Shown here in pieces: positions 1-5,870 of a stretch of DNA of 15,857 bases. Location: positions 1-15,857 of the forward strand of contig CAJQPV010000218.1 of the NCBI GenBank assembly GCA_905480305.1, given 5' to 3'. Under the pieces are notes generated by a model, which was not told the origin of the DNA, made no database searches, and saw only the letters and a list, made by a program, of their open reading frames with translations. Source of the stretch: an uncultured Gammaproteobacteria bacterium. GTDB taxonomy: Bacteria > Pseudomonadota > Gammaproteobacteria > UBA9214. Position 1 is the stretch's first letter. Every line of letters starts with the position of its first letter. The translations under genes were made by a program, and so were the position numbers.

Positions 1-256
1 GCATACCGAGGCAAACACCCAGCACCGGGCGGTCAGCAACGGCACGGATGACCACCTCATCGAGAGCGGTTTTCTGCAACTCCGACATACAATCACGAAT
101 CGCACCGACACCCGGAAAGACCACGCGGTCGGCTGACAAAATCTGCTCACGGTCACTGGACACAACAACACGTTGCTTGCCTGAAACATGCTCCAGCGCC
201 TTGGCAATGGAGTGCAGATTGCCCATACCGTAGTCGATGATTGCAACAGAAGTCAT
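1..256 (-). CDS. hisH: Imidazole glycerol phosphate synthase glutaminase subunit HisH (partial, cut by window edge)
   Basis: HisH is the glutaminase half of the HisHF synthase in histidine biosynthesis. It releases ammonia from glutamine and passes it to HisF. The first 85 codons are present. The start is [16 protein letters not shown], the usual family opening with a class I amidotransferase fold. Further on there is [13 protein letters not shown], and the last residues are GVCLGM, the nucleophile elbow with the catalytic cysteine at residue 82. The C-terminal half, with the catalytic His and Glu, lies beyond position 1. It follows hisB on the same strand after 38 bases. No Shine-Dalgarno sequence is visible ahead of the ATG: the upstream bases are GTTTGCTTATCTATC. 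Translation may therefore depend on coupling to hisB. The assignment is secure. Confidence 0.95.
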   Translation of the reverse strand, partial: MTSVAIIDYGMGNLHSIAKALEHVSGKQRVVVSSDREQILSADRVVFPGVGAIRDCMSELQKTALDEVVIRAVADRPVLGVCLGM

Positions 257-275
257 GATAGATAAGCAAACAGGC

Positions 276-293
276 CTGACCCCACCGGGTCAG
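276..293 (-). other. Intercistronic hairpin between hisB and hisH
   Basis: A perfect 7-bp inverted repeat, CTGACCC / GGGTCAG, with a 4-base loop starts just after the hisB stop codon and occupies much of the 38-base gap before hisH. The downstream minus-strand sequence has only a short T stretch (GTTTGC), so it is a poor intrinsic terminator. It could instead stabilise the hisB 3' end or tune expression of hisH. The structure is seen in the sequence; the function is inference. Confidence 0.5.
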
Positions 294-294
294 T

Positions 295-888
295 TCAGAG
301 GCTTCCCTTGGTTGAAGGCAGCTGGTTGCCCATCGCTGTATCGGTCTCCAGCGCCATGCGCACTGCACGACCGAAGGCCTTGAAGATGGTTTCGGCAATA
401 TGGTGAGCATTCTCACCACGCAAACAATCAATGTGCAAGGTAACGAGCGCATGATTACAAAAGCCCTGAAAAAATTCATGCAGCAGGTCAACATCAAAGT
501 CGCCAATACGCGCACGTGGATAGACCGCGTGATACTCCAGCCCGGGGCGTCCGGAAAAATCGATAACCACACGCGACAATGCTTCATCCAGCGGCACATA
601 GGCATGACCATAGCGACGGATACCGCGCTTGTCTGCCAGTGCCTGTCCGATAGCCTGACCAATGGTGATGCCAACATCTTCAACCGTGTGATGCGCATCA
701 ATGTGCAGGTCGCCCTTTGCCTTGATATCGAGATCTATCATGCCATGGCGGGCTACCTGGTCCAGCATGTGGTCCAGAAATGGCAGACCGGTGTCCAGAG
801 ACGCCTTGCCGGTCCCATCAAGGTTAACGGAGACGCTGATCTGCGTCTCCAGGGTATCGCGATCAACTGTAGCCTGCCGCTGTGACAT
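295..888 (-). CDS. hisB: Imidazoleglycerol-phosphate dehydratase HisB
   Basis: HisB is a manganese enzyme that dehydrates imidazoleglycerol phosphate to imidazoleacetol phosphate in histidine synthesis. The 197-residue product is the monofunctional form, without the phosphatase domain fused in Escherichia coli. Family motifs are intact: [11 protein letters not shown] at 31–41, the metal-binding HHTVED at 66–71, FSGRPGLEY near 111–119, and a second HH at 162–163 followed by E166 that completes the metal sites. The ATG at 888 is preceded by a good ribosome-binding site, AAGAAGG, 8 bases upstream, and the N-terminus begins at the usual place. hisH follows on the same strand. dtd lies upstream across a 77-base gap that contains a weak hairpin, so hisB may have its own promoter or be read through from dtd. 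Confidence 0.97.
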   Translation of the reverse strand: MSQRQATVDRDTLETQISVSVNLDGTGKASLDTGLPFLDHMLDQVARHGMIDLDIKAKGDLHIDAHHTVEDVGITIGQAIGQALADKRGIRRYGHAYVPLDEALSRVVIDFSGRPGLEYHAVYPRARIGDFDVDLLHEFFQGFCNHALVTLHIDCLRGENAHHIAETIFKAFGRAVRMALETDTAMGNQLPSTKGSL

Positions 889-931
889 AGAAAATACCTT
901 CTTAAATCAATAATCAATCAATAAGCTGCAC

Positions 932-950
932 ACCGGGTGTGGTACCCGGT
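932..950 (-). other. Hairpin in the dtd–hisB gap, weak terminator candidate
   Basis: ACCGGGT and ACCCGGT form a 7-bp perfect stem around a 5-base loop in the 77 bases between dtd and hisB. On the minus strand the sequence after it is TGCAGCTTATTGATTGATT, T-rich but without a clean T run. It could partly terminate dtd transcripts. The remaining bases up to hisB contain an ATTGATT-type direct repeat and the hisB ribosome-binding site. I see no convincing -35/-10 pair. Confidence 0.35.
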
Positions 951-965
951 CATATTAACAGTTTA

Positions 966-1412
966 CTACCCCGGTTTAACCTCTAGCCAGAAAGTAACCG
1001 GACCGTCGTTGACCAGGGACACCTGCATATCAGCACCAAAATGCCCTGCAGCGATCTCAGGGGAATGCTGTCGAGCCTGTTGTAACAGGTATTCAAACAG
1101 GCGCTCGCCCTCTGCCGGGGCGGCGGCTGTTGAAAATCCGGGACGCATGCCGTTACGGGTATCTGCGGCCAGCGTAAATTGCGGCACCAGCAACAGAGCA
1201 CCGCCTGCCTGGGAGATATTCAGGTTCATTTTTCCCGTCGTATCGGCAAACACACGATAACCCAGCAACCGCTGCAGCAACCGATCGGCCTCATTTTCGC
1301 TATCATGCTGCTGTACACCTATCAGTACCAGCAGGCCTGAACCAATTTCAGCAACACGCTGCCCGTTAATTTCCACATGTGCCTGCCGCACACGCTGCAG
1401 CAGACCAATCAT
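966..1412 (-). CDS. dtd: D-aminoacyl-tRNA deacylase (D-tyrosyl-tRNA deacylase)
   Basis: Dtd hydrolyses D-amino acids mis-attached to tRNA, a chirality proofreading step in the cytoplasm. The 148-residue product matches the family length of about 145. It opens with [15 protein letters not shown] and carries [26 protein letters not shown] and the C-terminal NDGPVTFW, which supplies the Gly-cisPro specificity element. The frame stays open upstream to an ATG at 1532, but that extension has no family similarity and overlaps a terminator, so I chose the ATG at 1412. No strong ribosome-binding site is visible. An oddity is that the family motif SQFTL reads PQFTL here, with proline in place of the usual serine near residue 77. 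The gene sits between the DsrE2 terminator and hisB, on the same strand as both. Confidence 0.95.
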   Translation of the reverse strand: MIGLLQRVRQAHVEINGQRVAEIGSGLLVLIGVQQHDSENEADRLLQRLLGYRVFADTTGKMNLNISQAGGALLLVPQFTLAADTRNGMRPGFSTAAAPAEGERLFEYLLQQARQHSPEIAAGHFGADMQVSLVNDGPVTFWLEVKPG

Positions 1413-1450
1413 TGAAAGCACCGCACAAACCCGCGGACCAGTAACACTAA

Positions 1451-1468
1451 AGTCAGGTGTGGCTGACT
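1451..1468 (-). other. Small inverted repeat in the dtd upstream region
   Basis: AGTCAG and CTGACT form a 6-bp inverted repeat with a 6-base loop, about 40 bases upstream of the dtd start. The 118-base stretch 1413–1530 must hold the dtd promoter, because a terminator closes the gene upstream of it. I found no convincing -35/-10 pair there. The repeat may be chance or a leader structure. Confidence 0.25.
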
Positions 1469-1530
1469 GTGAACACCGAAAGAATAATTTTGCTGCATGC
1501 CACGCCAGTATGATTACATTTCTGAAAAAC

Positions 1531-1556
1531 AAAGGGCGTGCAATTGCACGCCCTTT
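1531..1556 (-). terminator. Rho-independent terminator of dsrE2
   Basis: A 26-base perfect palindrome with arms AAAGGGCGTGCAA / TTGCACGCCCTTT lies 50 bases downstream of the dsrE2 stop codon. On the minus strand it is followed directly by GTTTTTC, the expected T tract. Stem plus T run fit an intrinsic terminator reading in the dsrE2 direction. It also insulates dtd from the sulfur-transfer locus. Confidence 0.88.
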
Positions 1557-1606
1557 ACATTACTCAAGCAGCCCGGAAAGCAGCTGCCTAGACCATCTGA
1601 AGCAAA

Positions 1607-2221
1607 TCAGATAAACAAACAGACATCAGACTTCTGGGCAACCGGCAAGAACGAAGTTGCACCCACGAAATCAGTGACTTCCGGGATAAACTCACTAGCA
1701 TCGAAACCGAATACATCGACAGTCATCTGGCAGGCAACCATCTTCACTTCTGCCTCAAGACACAGACCACGCAGCTCTTCGACAGTAGCCACCCCCTTGT
1801 TTTTAAACGTTTTCTTCATCAGTCCGGTGGCAACCTTTTCGAAGCCTGGCACACCTGCCATCAACAGGTTTGGCATTGGCCAGTCGAAATCCTGAAACCA
1901 TTTCGGACCAAAAGGCATCTTCATCGGCATAGCCGGATTACCCAGCGGTGAAACCTCGGCATCAAGATTTTTCTTCAGCAACAACAAGCCATAGAAGGTA
2001 AAGAACACTTCAACATCCCAACCCAGTGCAGCGGCTGTTGAGGCGAGAATAAACGGCGGATAGGCCCAGTCCAGTGTACCTTTGGTAGCAATGATGGACA
2101 TGGAAGGTGTTTTGGAAGTCTCAATCTCTGCCAGTTTCTTCGGCAACATTTCATCCAGCTTTTTTTCCAGCCAGGCATCCATCTGCGGATTGTCCTGGAC
2201 GTTTTCTGCTGTAGTAGACAT
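1607..2221 (-). CDS. dsrE2: DsrE/DsrF/DsrH-like sulfur carrier, DsrE2 type
   Basis: The 204-residue product belongs to the DsrE2 branch of DsrE-like proteins, which in sulfur oxidisers exchange sulfane sulfur or thiosulfonate with TusA and rhodaneses. Family features are clear: a short acidic and helical N-terminus, SIIATKGTLDWAYPPFILAS at 42–61, VFFTFYGLLLLKKNL at 72–86, GNPAMPMKMPF at 94–104, and VACQMTVDVFGF at 162–173. The last carries C164, the likely sulfur-binding cysteine. Other cysteines are C154 and C201, the latter in the terminal CLFI. The ATG at 2221 has a strong ribosome-binding site, GAGGAG, with suitable spacing; an in-frame start at 2257 lacks one. A consensus-like promoter lies 165 bases upstream and a terminator follows, so it can be its own transcript. 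The rhodanese gene upstream is a likely partner. Family assignment is firm; the in vivo sulfur donor is unknown. Confidence 0.88.
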   Translation of the reverse strand: MSTTAENVQDNPQMDAWLEKKLDEMLPKKLAEIETSKTPSMSIIATKGTLDWAYPPFILASTAAALGWDVEVFFTFYGLLLLKKNLDAEVSPLGNPAMPMKMPFGPKWFQDFDWPMPNLLMAGVPGFEKVATGLMKKTFKNKGVATVEELRGLCLEAEVKMVACQMTVDVFGFDASEFIPEVTDFVGATSFLPVAQKSDVCLFI

Positions 2222-2361
2222 AGCTTTCTCCTCAATAGACACTCCACAACACCGCAAGATGCTTCAGGAATGATTATGTAACTGCCGGAATTTTCCCGAC
2301 GTAGTTATTGGCCATCGCTGCTTGGTACAAACACCCGATAGCCTTGTAATTGCAACGTTAG

Positions 2362-2385
2362 TATAGTTATCTATATGAATCTATA
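2362..2385 (-). repeat. TATAG/CTATA dyad at the predicted dsrE2 transcription start
   Basis: On the plus strand TATAG (2362–2366) pairs with CTATA (2371–2375), separated by TTAT, and CTATA recurs at 2381–2385. The cluster lies at the predicted +1 and just downstream of the -10 box, a common place for a repressor operator. The bases are AT-rich, so chance symmetry is possible. Confidence 0.3.
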
Positions 2386-2414
2386 ATTATATTTCTCTTT
2401 ACTACTAGGGTCAA
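2386..2414 (-). promoter_or_regulatory. dsrE2: Sigma70-type promoter of dsrE2
   Basis: On the minus strand TTGACC (2414–2409) and TATAAT (2391–2386) are separated by exactly 17 bases. That is five of six and six of six matches to the sigma70 consensus at optimal spacing. Transcription would start near 2379 and give an untranslated leader of about 158 bases before the dsrE2 ATG. The -35 box begins 7 bases past the rhodanese stop codon, so dsrE2 can be expressed independently of it. Confidence 0.75.
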
Positions 2415-2421
2415 TTTATGA

Positions 2422-2847
2422 TTAACACTGCTCCCAGGGCAGACCATGAAAACGCCAACCACCCAGTGAACTGCGGTGGTGCGTTTCATCCAGCACCCCC
2501 TCAAATCCCTCGCTCACATTGTACACCTCTGAAAAATCATTACTTATCAGTAGCTTACCAGCCTCTAGCGATCGCTTCCCGCTTCTGCAAATAAGTACCA
2601 CAGGAGCATCTCCCTCGTGCGCGCCCACCCCGATACCACCCAGCATGACCTTGCGCACCTCTGTAATGAAATCCGGGTTAACAACCCAGTCCGGTTCGTC
2701 AATCCAGGGCACATGGACACTCCCCATGGCATGCCCCACAAACAGAAACTCCATACTGGAACGCACATCTATAAGTACAGCCCCTTGATTTTCTTTTAAA
2801 AATTCGTAGGCCTGTGGAGGCAACAACGATTTAATTTCTTGATTCAT
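2422..2847 (-). CDS. Single-domain rhodanese (sulfurtransferase)
   Basis: The 141-residue protein is one rhodanese domain. These enzymes move sulfane sulfur through a persulfide on the catalytic cysteine. The N-terminal part has AVLIDVRSSMEF at 23–34 and GSVHVPW at 42–48. The active-site loop is CRSGKRS with C87 as nucleophile, and a terminal GGWRFHGLPW is typical of small bacterial rhodaneses. There is no signal peptide, so it should be cytoplasmic. The ATG at 2847 has AAAGGA 7 bases upstream. dsrE2 follows on the same strand after 200 bases. I see no terminator between them, so read-through into dsrE2 is possible in addition to the dsrE2 promoter. Pairing with DsrE2 supports a role in sulfur relay. 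The usual third partner TusA is not encoded here. Confidence 0.9.
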   Translation of the reverse strand: MNQEIKSLLPPQAYEFLKENQGAVLIDVRSSMEFLFVGHAMGSVHVPWIDEPDWVVNPDFITEVRKVMLGGIGVGAHEGDAPVVLICRSGKRSLEAGKLLISNDFSEVYNVSEGFEGVLDETHHRSSLGGWRFHGLPWEQC

Positions 2848-3015
2848 CCGGCGTCCTTTTTATCTCTCGATACTACGATACAAGCTACCTTTAGAAGAAG
2901 ACAGTACACTATCTGCCCCGGTAACTAGCAGCAACATTACGCACCCAATCATCATTTATAGCCACCTCACCACTAAGAAATTATATAAATGAAAAATAAT
3001 TACATATTCACCACA

Positions 3016-3029
3016 TTAATTTAAATTAA
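3016..3029. repeat. 14-bp perfect AT palindrome
   Basis: TTAATTTAAATTAA is a perfect 14-base palindrome in the middle of the AT-rich gap. It could be a protein-binding site. In DNA this rich in A and T, chance palindromes are common. Confidence 0.35.
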
Positions 3030-3096
3030 ATACATAAAAAGCACGAAAACAACACAAAAATAATTAACTTAATAATGTGCAATTTTATTTATGAAT

Positions 3097-3126
3097 TTAT
3101 CCAAAAAATTACATAAATATGGATAA
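3097..3126. repeat. TTATCCA–N16–TGGATAA dyad just before the acyltransferase start
   Basis: Two 7-base arms, TTATCCA (3097–3103) and TGGATAA (3120–3126), are inverted copies separated by 16 bases. The right arm ends 9 bases before the ATG at 3136. These arms hold the only CC and GG pairs in the surrounding AT run, which makes the symmetry less likely to be chance. It may be an operator, or the right arm may simply contain a -10 element (GATAAT). Confidence 0.4.
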
Positions 3127-3135
3127 TTTGTATTA

Positions 3136-4017
3136 ATGAGCCATATTTTTTTAATAAAAACAGCTCTTTACTTTCTCGCATGGCTCCCCCTGCCAGTGCT
3201 GCATGGCCTGGGTGCTTGCCTGGGCTGGTGCCTGTGGATGACACCCACCCGCCCAAAAAAGATCGCTGCTGCGAATATCGCCCTGTGCTGGCCAGACTTG
3301 ACAGCAGCACAACAGCACGCATTGACACGCAAAAGCCTCGCAGAAACTGGCAAAACGCTGTTTGAAACAGGCGCCCTATGGCTGCGCCCCGGCAAGCAGA
3401 CACTGCGCCTGATAAAACAGGTCAATGGCAGTGAAATCGTCGAGCAGGCGCTAGCAAAAGGCAGGGGCGTCATTCTTGCCACACCGCACCTTGGTGCGTG
3501 GGAGGGTGCCGGCCTCTATTGTGCAGACCGCTTCGACCTAAGCTGTCTTTACCGCCCGCCCAGAAAAACCGGCATGGAACAGTTCATCAACACAGCTCGC
3601 AGCCGACTTGGCGGCCGCTATATTGCTGCTAATGCACAGGGAACACGGTTACTTTATAAGACTCTCCGGCAAGGAAGGGTAATCGCCATGCTGCCTGACC
3701 AGGAGCCTAATGCCGGTGCCGGCCTGTTTGCGCCGTTCTTCTGCACACCCGCCTACAGCATGGTCTTACTGGCGCGCATGGCCACCAGGGACATAACACC
3801 GGTGATTTTTGTCTGGTGTGAACGTCTGCCATGGGGTCGCGGTTACCACCTGCACTTTCGTGAAATGCCAGACATCACAAACGCCACCAGCATACAGGCG
3901 GCCGTCAACGCCACCAACAGTGCGATTGAATACTGCGTGCGCCAATGCCCGGAACAGTACCAGTGGACCTATCGTCGTTTCCGCACCCGCCCGGAGGGTG
4001 AAAAACAGCTTTACTGA
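3136..4017 (+). CDS. LpxL/HtrB-family lipid A-type acyltransferase
   Basis: The 293-residue protein belongs to the lysophospholipid acyltransferase superfamily that includes LpxL and LpxM, which add secondary acyl chains to lipid A at the inner membrane. It starts with a hydrophobic segment (about residues 5–35) that would anchor it. The catalytic HX4E motif is HLGAWE at 118–123. Then come YRPPRKTGMEQF near 139–150, a glycine-rich block around 155–180, LPDQEPNAGAGLFAPFF at 186–202, and a family-like C-terminus. The ATG at 3136 has no Shine-Dalgarno sequence, and an in-frame stop at 3124 rules out a longer start. The gene converges on the TPR gene with 15 bases between the stops and no obvious terminator there. 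An LpxL-like gene near trk and rsmB is also seen in Pseudomonas. Which acyl chain it transfers cannot be told. Confidence 0.85.
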   Translation: MSHIFLIKTALYFLAWLPLPVLHGLGACLGWCLWMTPTRPKKIAAANIALCWPDLTAAQQHALTRKSLAETGKTLFETGALWLRPGKQTLRLIKQVNGSEIVEQALAKGRGVILATPHLGAWEGAGLYCADRFDLSCLYRPPRKTGMEQFINTARSRLGGRYIAANAQGTRLLYKTLRQGRVIAMLPDQEPNAGAGLFAPFFCTPAYSMVLLARMATRDITPVIFVWCERLPWGRGYHLHFREMPDITNATSIQAAVNATNSAIEYCVRQCPEQYQWTYRRFRTRPEGEKQLY

Positions 4018-4032
4018 ATTCCGGCCTGCCGT

Positions 4033-4362
4033 TTAGCTGCCAGCGTCGATAGCCTTCTGTGCACGCTTTTGGAAAACCGTCATCTCTTTCGCCGCCTGCA
4101 AATCACCCTTTCTGGTTGCAGCAGCGATACCACTCTCAAATACCTCGCGTGCCGCCTGCTGATCACCCAGCGCCTGCAGCGTCTTGCCGTAAATCTTCCA
4201 GGCCGCGGAATAATCCGGATCCTGCTCGACAGCTGTGCGCAGATGTTCTACCGCATACGCCAGCTTGCCTGCCTTGAAGAGTGCACTACCAAGGGTAAAG
4301 CGCAACAGCGCATTGTCCTGACCACTGGCCAGCATGGCTTCAAGGTTTTCAATCATGCCCAC
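4033..4362 (-). CDS. Small tetratricopeptide-repeat protein
   Basis: The product of about 109 residues consists of TPR-like helix pairs. Diagnostic stretches are NALLRFTLGSALFKAGKLAYAVEHL, followed by AVEQDPDYSAAWKIYGKTLQALGD and a third helical part, ending in a charged helix. TPR folds mediate protein contacts; no enzyme motif, signal peptide or membrane segment is present, so it should be cytoplasmic. The start is a choice between GTG at 4362, with GGAGG 8 bases upstream, and ATG at 4356, where that site is 14 bases away. I prefer GTG; the difference is two residues. The ribosome-binding site lies inside the end of trkH and the start is 2 bases past the trkH stop, so translation is probably coupled. 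It closes the long minus-strand gene train. Its function is unknown. Confidence 0.8.
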   Translation of the reverse strand: MGMIENLEAMLASGQDNALLRFTLGSALFKAGKLAYAVEHLRTAVEQDPDYSAAWKIYGKTLQALGDQQAAREVFESGIAAATRKGDLQAAKEMTVFQKRAQKAIDAGS

Positions 4363-4364
4363 AG

Positions 4365-5816
4365 CTAGCGCCTCCAGAAGGCACCGGTAAACAGAATCAC
4401 CAGGGTGAAGACCTCGAGCCGCCCCAGCATCATGGCAAACGAGAGTGCCCATTTCGCCGGCTCATTCAGGTCAACATAATTAGTCCCGACACCAGCCAGC
4501 CCGGGACCCAGATTATTCATGCAGGCAGCCACGGCTGAAAACGCGGTAAGCTGGTCCAGCCCGGTGGCCATCAGAAACAACATGAGAACGACAAAGCTGC
4601 CCACATAGGCTGCAAAAAAACCCCACACCGCACTGATCACACGATCCGGCACCGGCTTGCCACCAACCTTAACCGGTATCTGTGCATTCGGACGAATCAA
4701 TCGCACGGTTTCCCGGTGCCCCTGCTTTAGCAACAGCAGGAAACGGATGACCTTGATGCCACCGCCGGTCGAACCCGCACAGCCACCAATAAAACTGGCG
4801 AACAACAGCATCACCGGCAGGAAGCCGGGCCAGTCAAAATAGTGCGCCGTAGTGAAGCCGGTAGTCGTGCCAATCGACACCGCCTGAAACAGGCCGGCAT
4901 ACAAAGCGTCATCGATAAAAATATAGACCCCTGTGTAATACAGGTAGCTGACCGTAATCGCAGTGACAATCAGCAGCACCACCAGGTAAGTCTTTAGTTC
5001 AGAGTCCTTGAAATACGCGCTCAGACTCTTGGATCGCCAGGCGACAAAATGCAGTGCAAAATTCATCCCTGCAAGCAACATGAACACAACTGCGATCATT
5101 TCAATGCCGGTGCTTTCGAAAAAACCGATACTCTCGTCATGCGTCGAAAATCCACCGATCGCAATGGTTGAAAAACTATGGCCAACAGCATCAAAACCAC
5201 TCATCCCTGCCAGCCAGTAACACAGCGCGCAGGCGACAGTGAGCGCCAGGTAAATATACCAAAGCGCCTTGGCTGTCTCGGTTATACGCGGCGTCAGCTT
5301 GGTATCCTTCATTGGCCCGGGCGTTTCTGCACGGTACAGCTGCATACCACCCACACCCAGCATCGGCATGATGGCCACGGCCAGTACGATGATGCCCATA
5401 CCACCGAGCCACTGTAACAACTGGCGGTAAAACAAAATCGATGCTGGCAACACATCAAGGTGCGAGATGACCGTCGCACCCGTGGTAGTCAGCCCGGAGA
5501 ACGACTCGAACACAGCATCGGTTATCGATAACTCCGGTTGCGCCGTCAAGGCCAGCGGCAGTGCTCCTGCAAAACCCAGCACCAGCCAGAAAAGCACCAC
5601 AATCAGAAAACCATCACGTACCCGCAACTCGTCCCTGCAACGACGCACCGGCAGCCACATCACGCAACCCACAAACAACCAGGCAATGGCACTTACCAGG
5701 AACACCAGCATCTGCCCGTCATCATACAGCCAGGAAATACCGGCCGTAGGCAGCAGCGTGATACTGAACAACATCAGCAACAGTCCCAGCAAGCGCAAAA
5801 TCGCAAACAGGTGCAT
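4365..5816 (-). CDS. trkH: Trk potassium uptake channel TrkH
   Basis: TrkH is the membrane channel of the Trk potassium uptake system. The 483-residue product matches the usual length and aligns by eye with E. coli TrkH throughout. The four pore-loop filter segments are all present: TTTGAT near 110–115, IAIGGFSTHD near 218–227, IGTTTGFTT near 315–323 and NNLGPG near 434–439. Other conserved stretches are QWLGGMGIIVLAVAIMPMLGVGG from 135 and CAGSTGGGIK near 346–355. It is hydrophobic along most of its length, fitting an inner membrane protein with repeated M1-P-M2 units. It lies 54 bases downstream of trkA, its NAD/ATP-gated partner, on the same strand. The ATG at 5816 lacks a strong ribosome-binding site but gives the standard N-terminus MHLFAILRLLG. 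Confidence 0.97.
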   Translation of the reverse strand: MHLFAILRLLGLLLMLFSITLLPTAGISWLYDDGQMLVFLVSAIAWLFVGCVMWLPVRRCRDELRVRDGFLIVVLFWLVLGFAGALPLALTAQPELSITDAVFESFSGLTTTGATVISHLDVLPASILFYRQLLQWLGGMGIIVLAVAIMPMLGVGGMQLYRAETPGPMKDTKLTPRITETAKALWYIYLALTVACALCYWLAGMSGFDAVGHSFSTIAIGGFSTHDESIGFFESTGIEMIAVVFMLLAGMNFALHFVAWRSKSLSAYFKDSELKTYLVVLLIVTAITVSYLYYTGVYIFIDDALYAGLFQAVSIGTTTGFTTAHYFDWPGFLPVMLLFASFIGGCAGSTGGGIKVIRFLLLLKQGHRETVRLIRPNAQIPVKVGGKPVPDRVISAVWGFFAAYVGSFVVLMLFLMATGLDQLTAFSAVAACMNNLGPGLAGVGTNYVDLNEPAKWALSFAMMLGRLEVFTLVILFTGAFWRR

Positions 5817-5870
5817 TATCCGGCTAACAACCCGCTACAAACAGCAACAATGGATATACCTGGAAACATC

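Larger units (their letters stand above)
2848..3135. promoter_or_regulatory. AT-rich divergent intergenic region between the rhodanese and acyltransferase genes
   Basis: This 288-base gap separates two divergent genes and must hold both promoters. Positions 3001–3120 contain only 21 G or C out of 120, far below the neighbouring genes. The part nearest the rhodanese (2848–2960) is closer to normal composition. Many TATAAT-like strings occur, but I could not pair any with a convincing -35 box, so no start site is called. I see no protein-coding potential and no RNA gene. Such DNA could bind nucleoid proteins or be a remnant of past insertion; neither is shown. Confidence 0.6.

Noticed and set aside
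153..701. 182-codon minus-strand frame overlapping hisB and hisH
   Set aside because: It lies in another frame of two clear genes and its translation is rich in Arg, Cys and Trp, typical of an out-of-frame reading.
400..885. 161-codon plus-strand open frame opposite hisB
   Set aside because: It is the complement of an intact, well-conserved hisB and shows no recognisable domain or ribosome-binding site.
1413..1532. 40-residue N-terminal extension of Dtd
   Set aside because: Family similarity begins exactly at MIGLLQRV, and the extension runs into the terminator palindrome at 1531–1556.
1531..1556. Perfect palindrome as a mobile element end or operator
   Set aside because: Its place after a stop codon with a T run on the correct strand fits a terminator, and no transposase or second copy is present.
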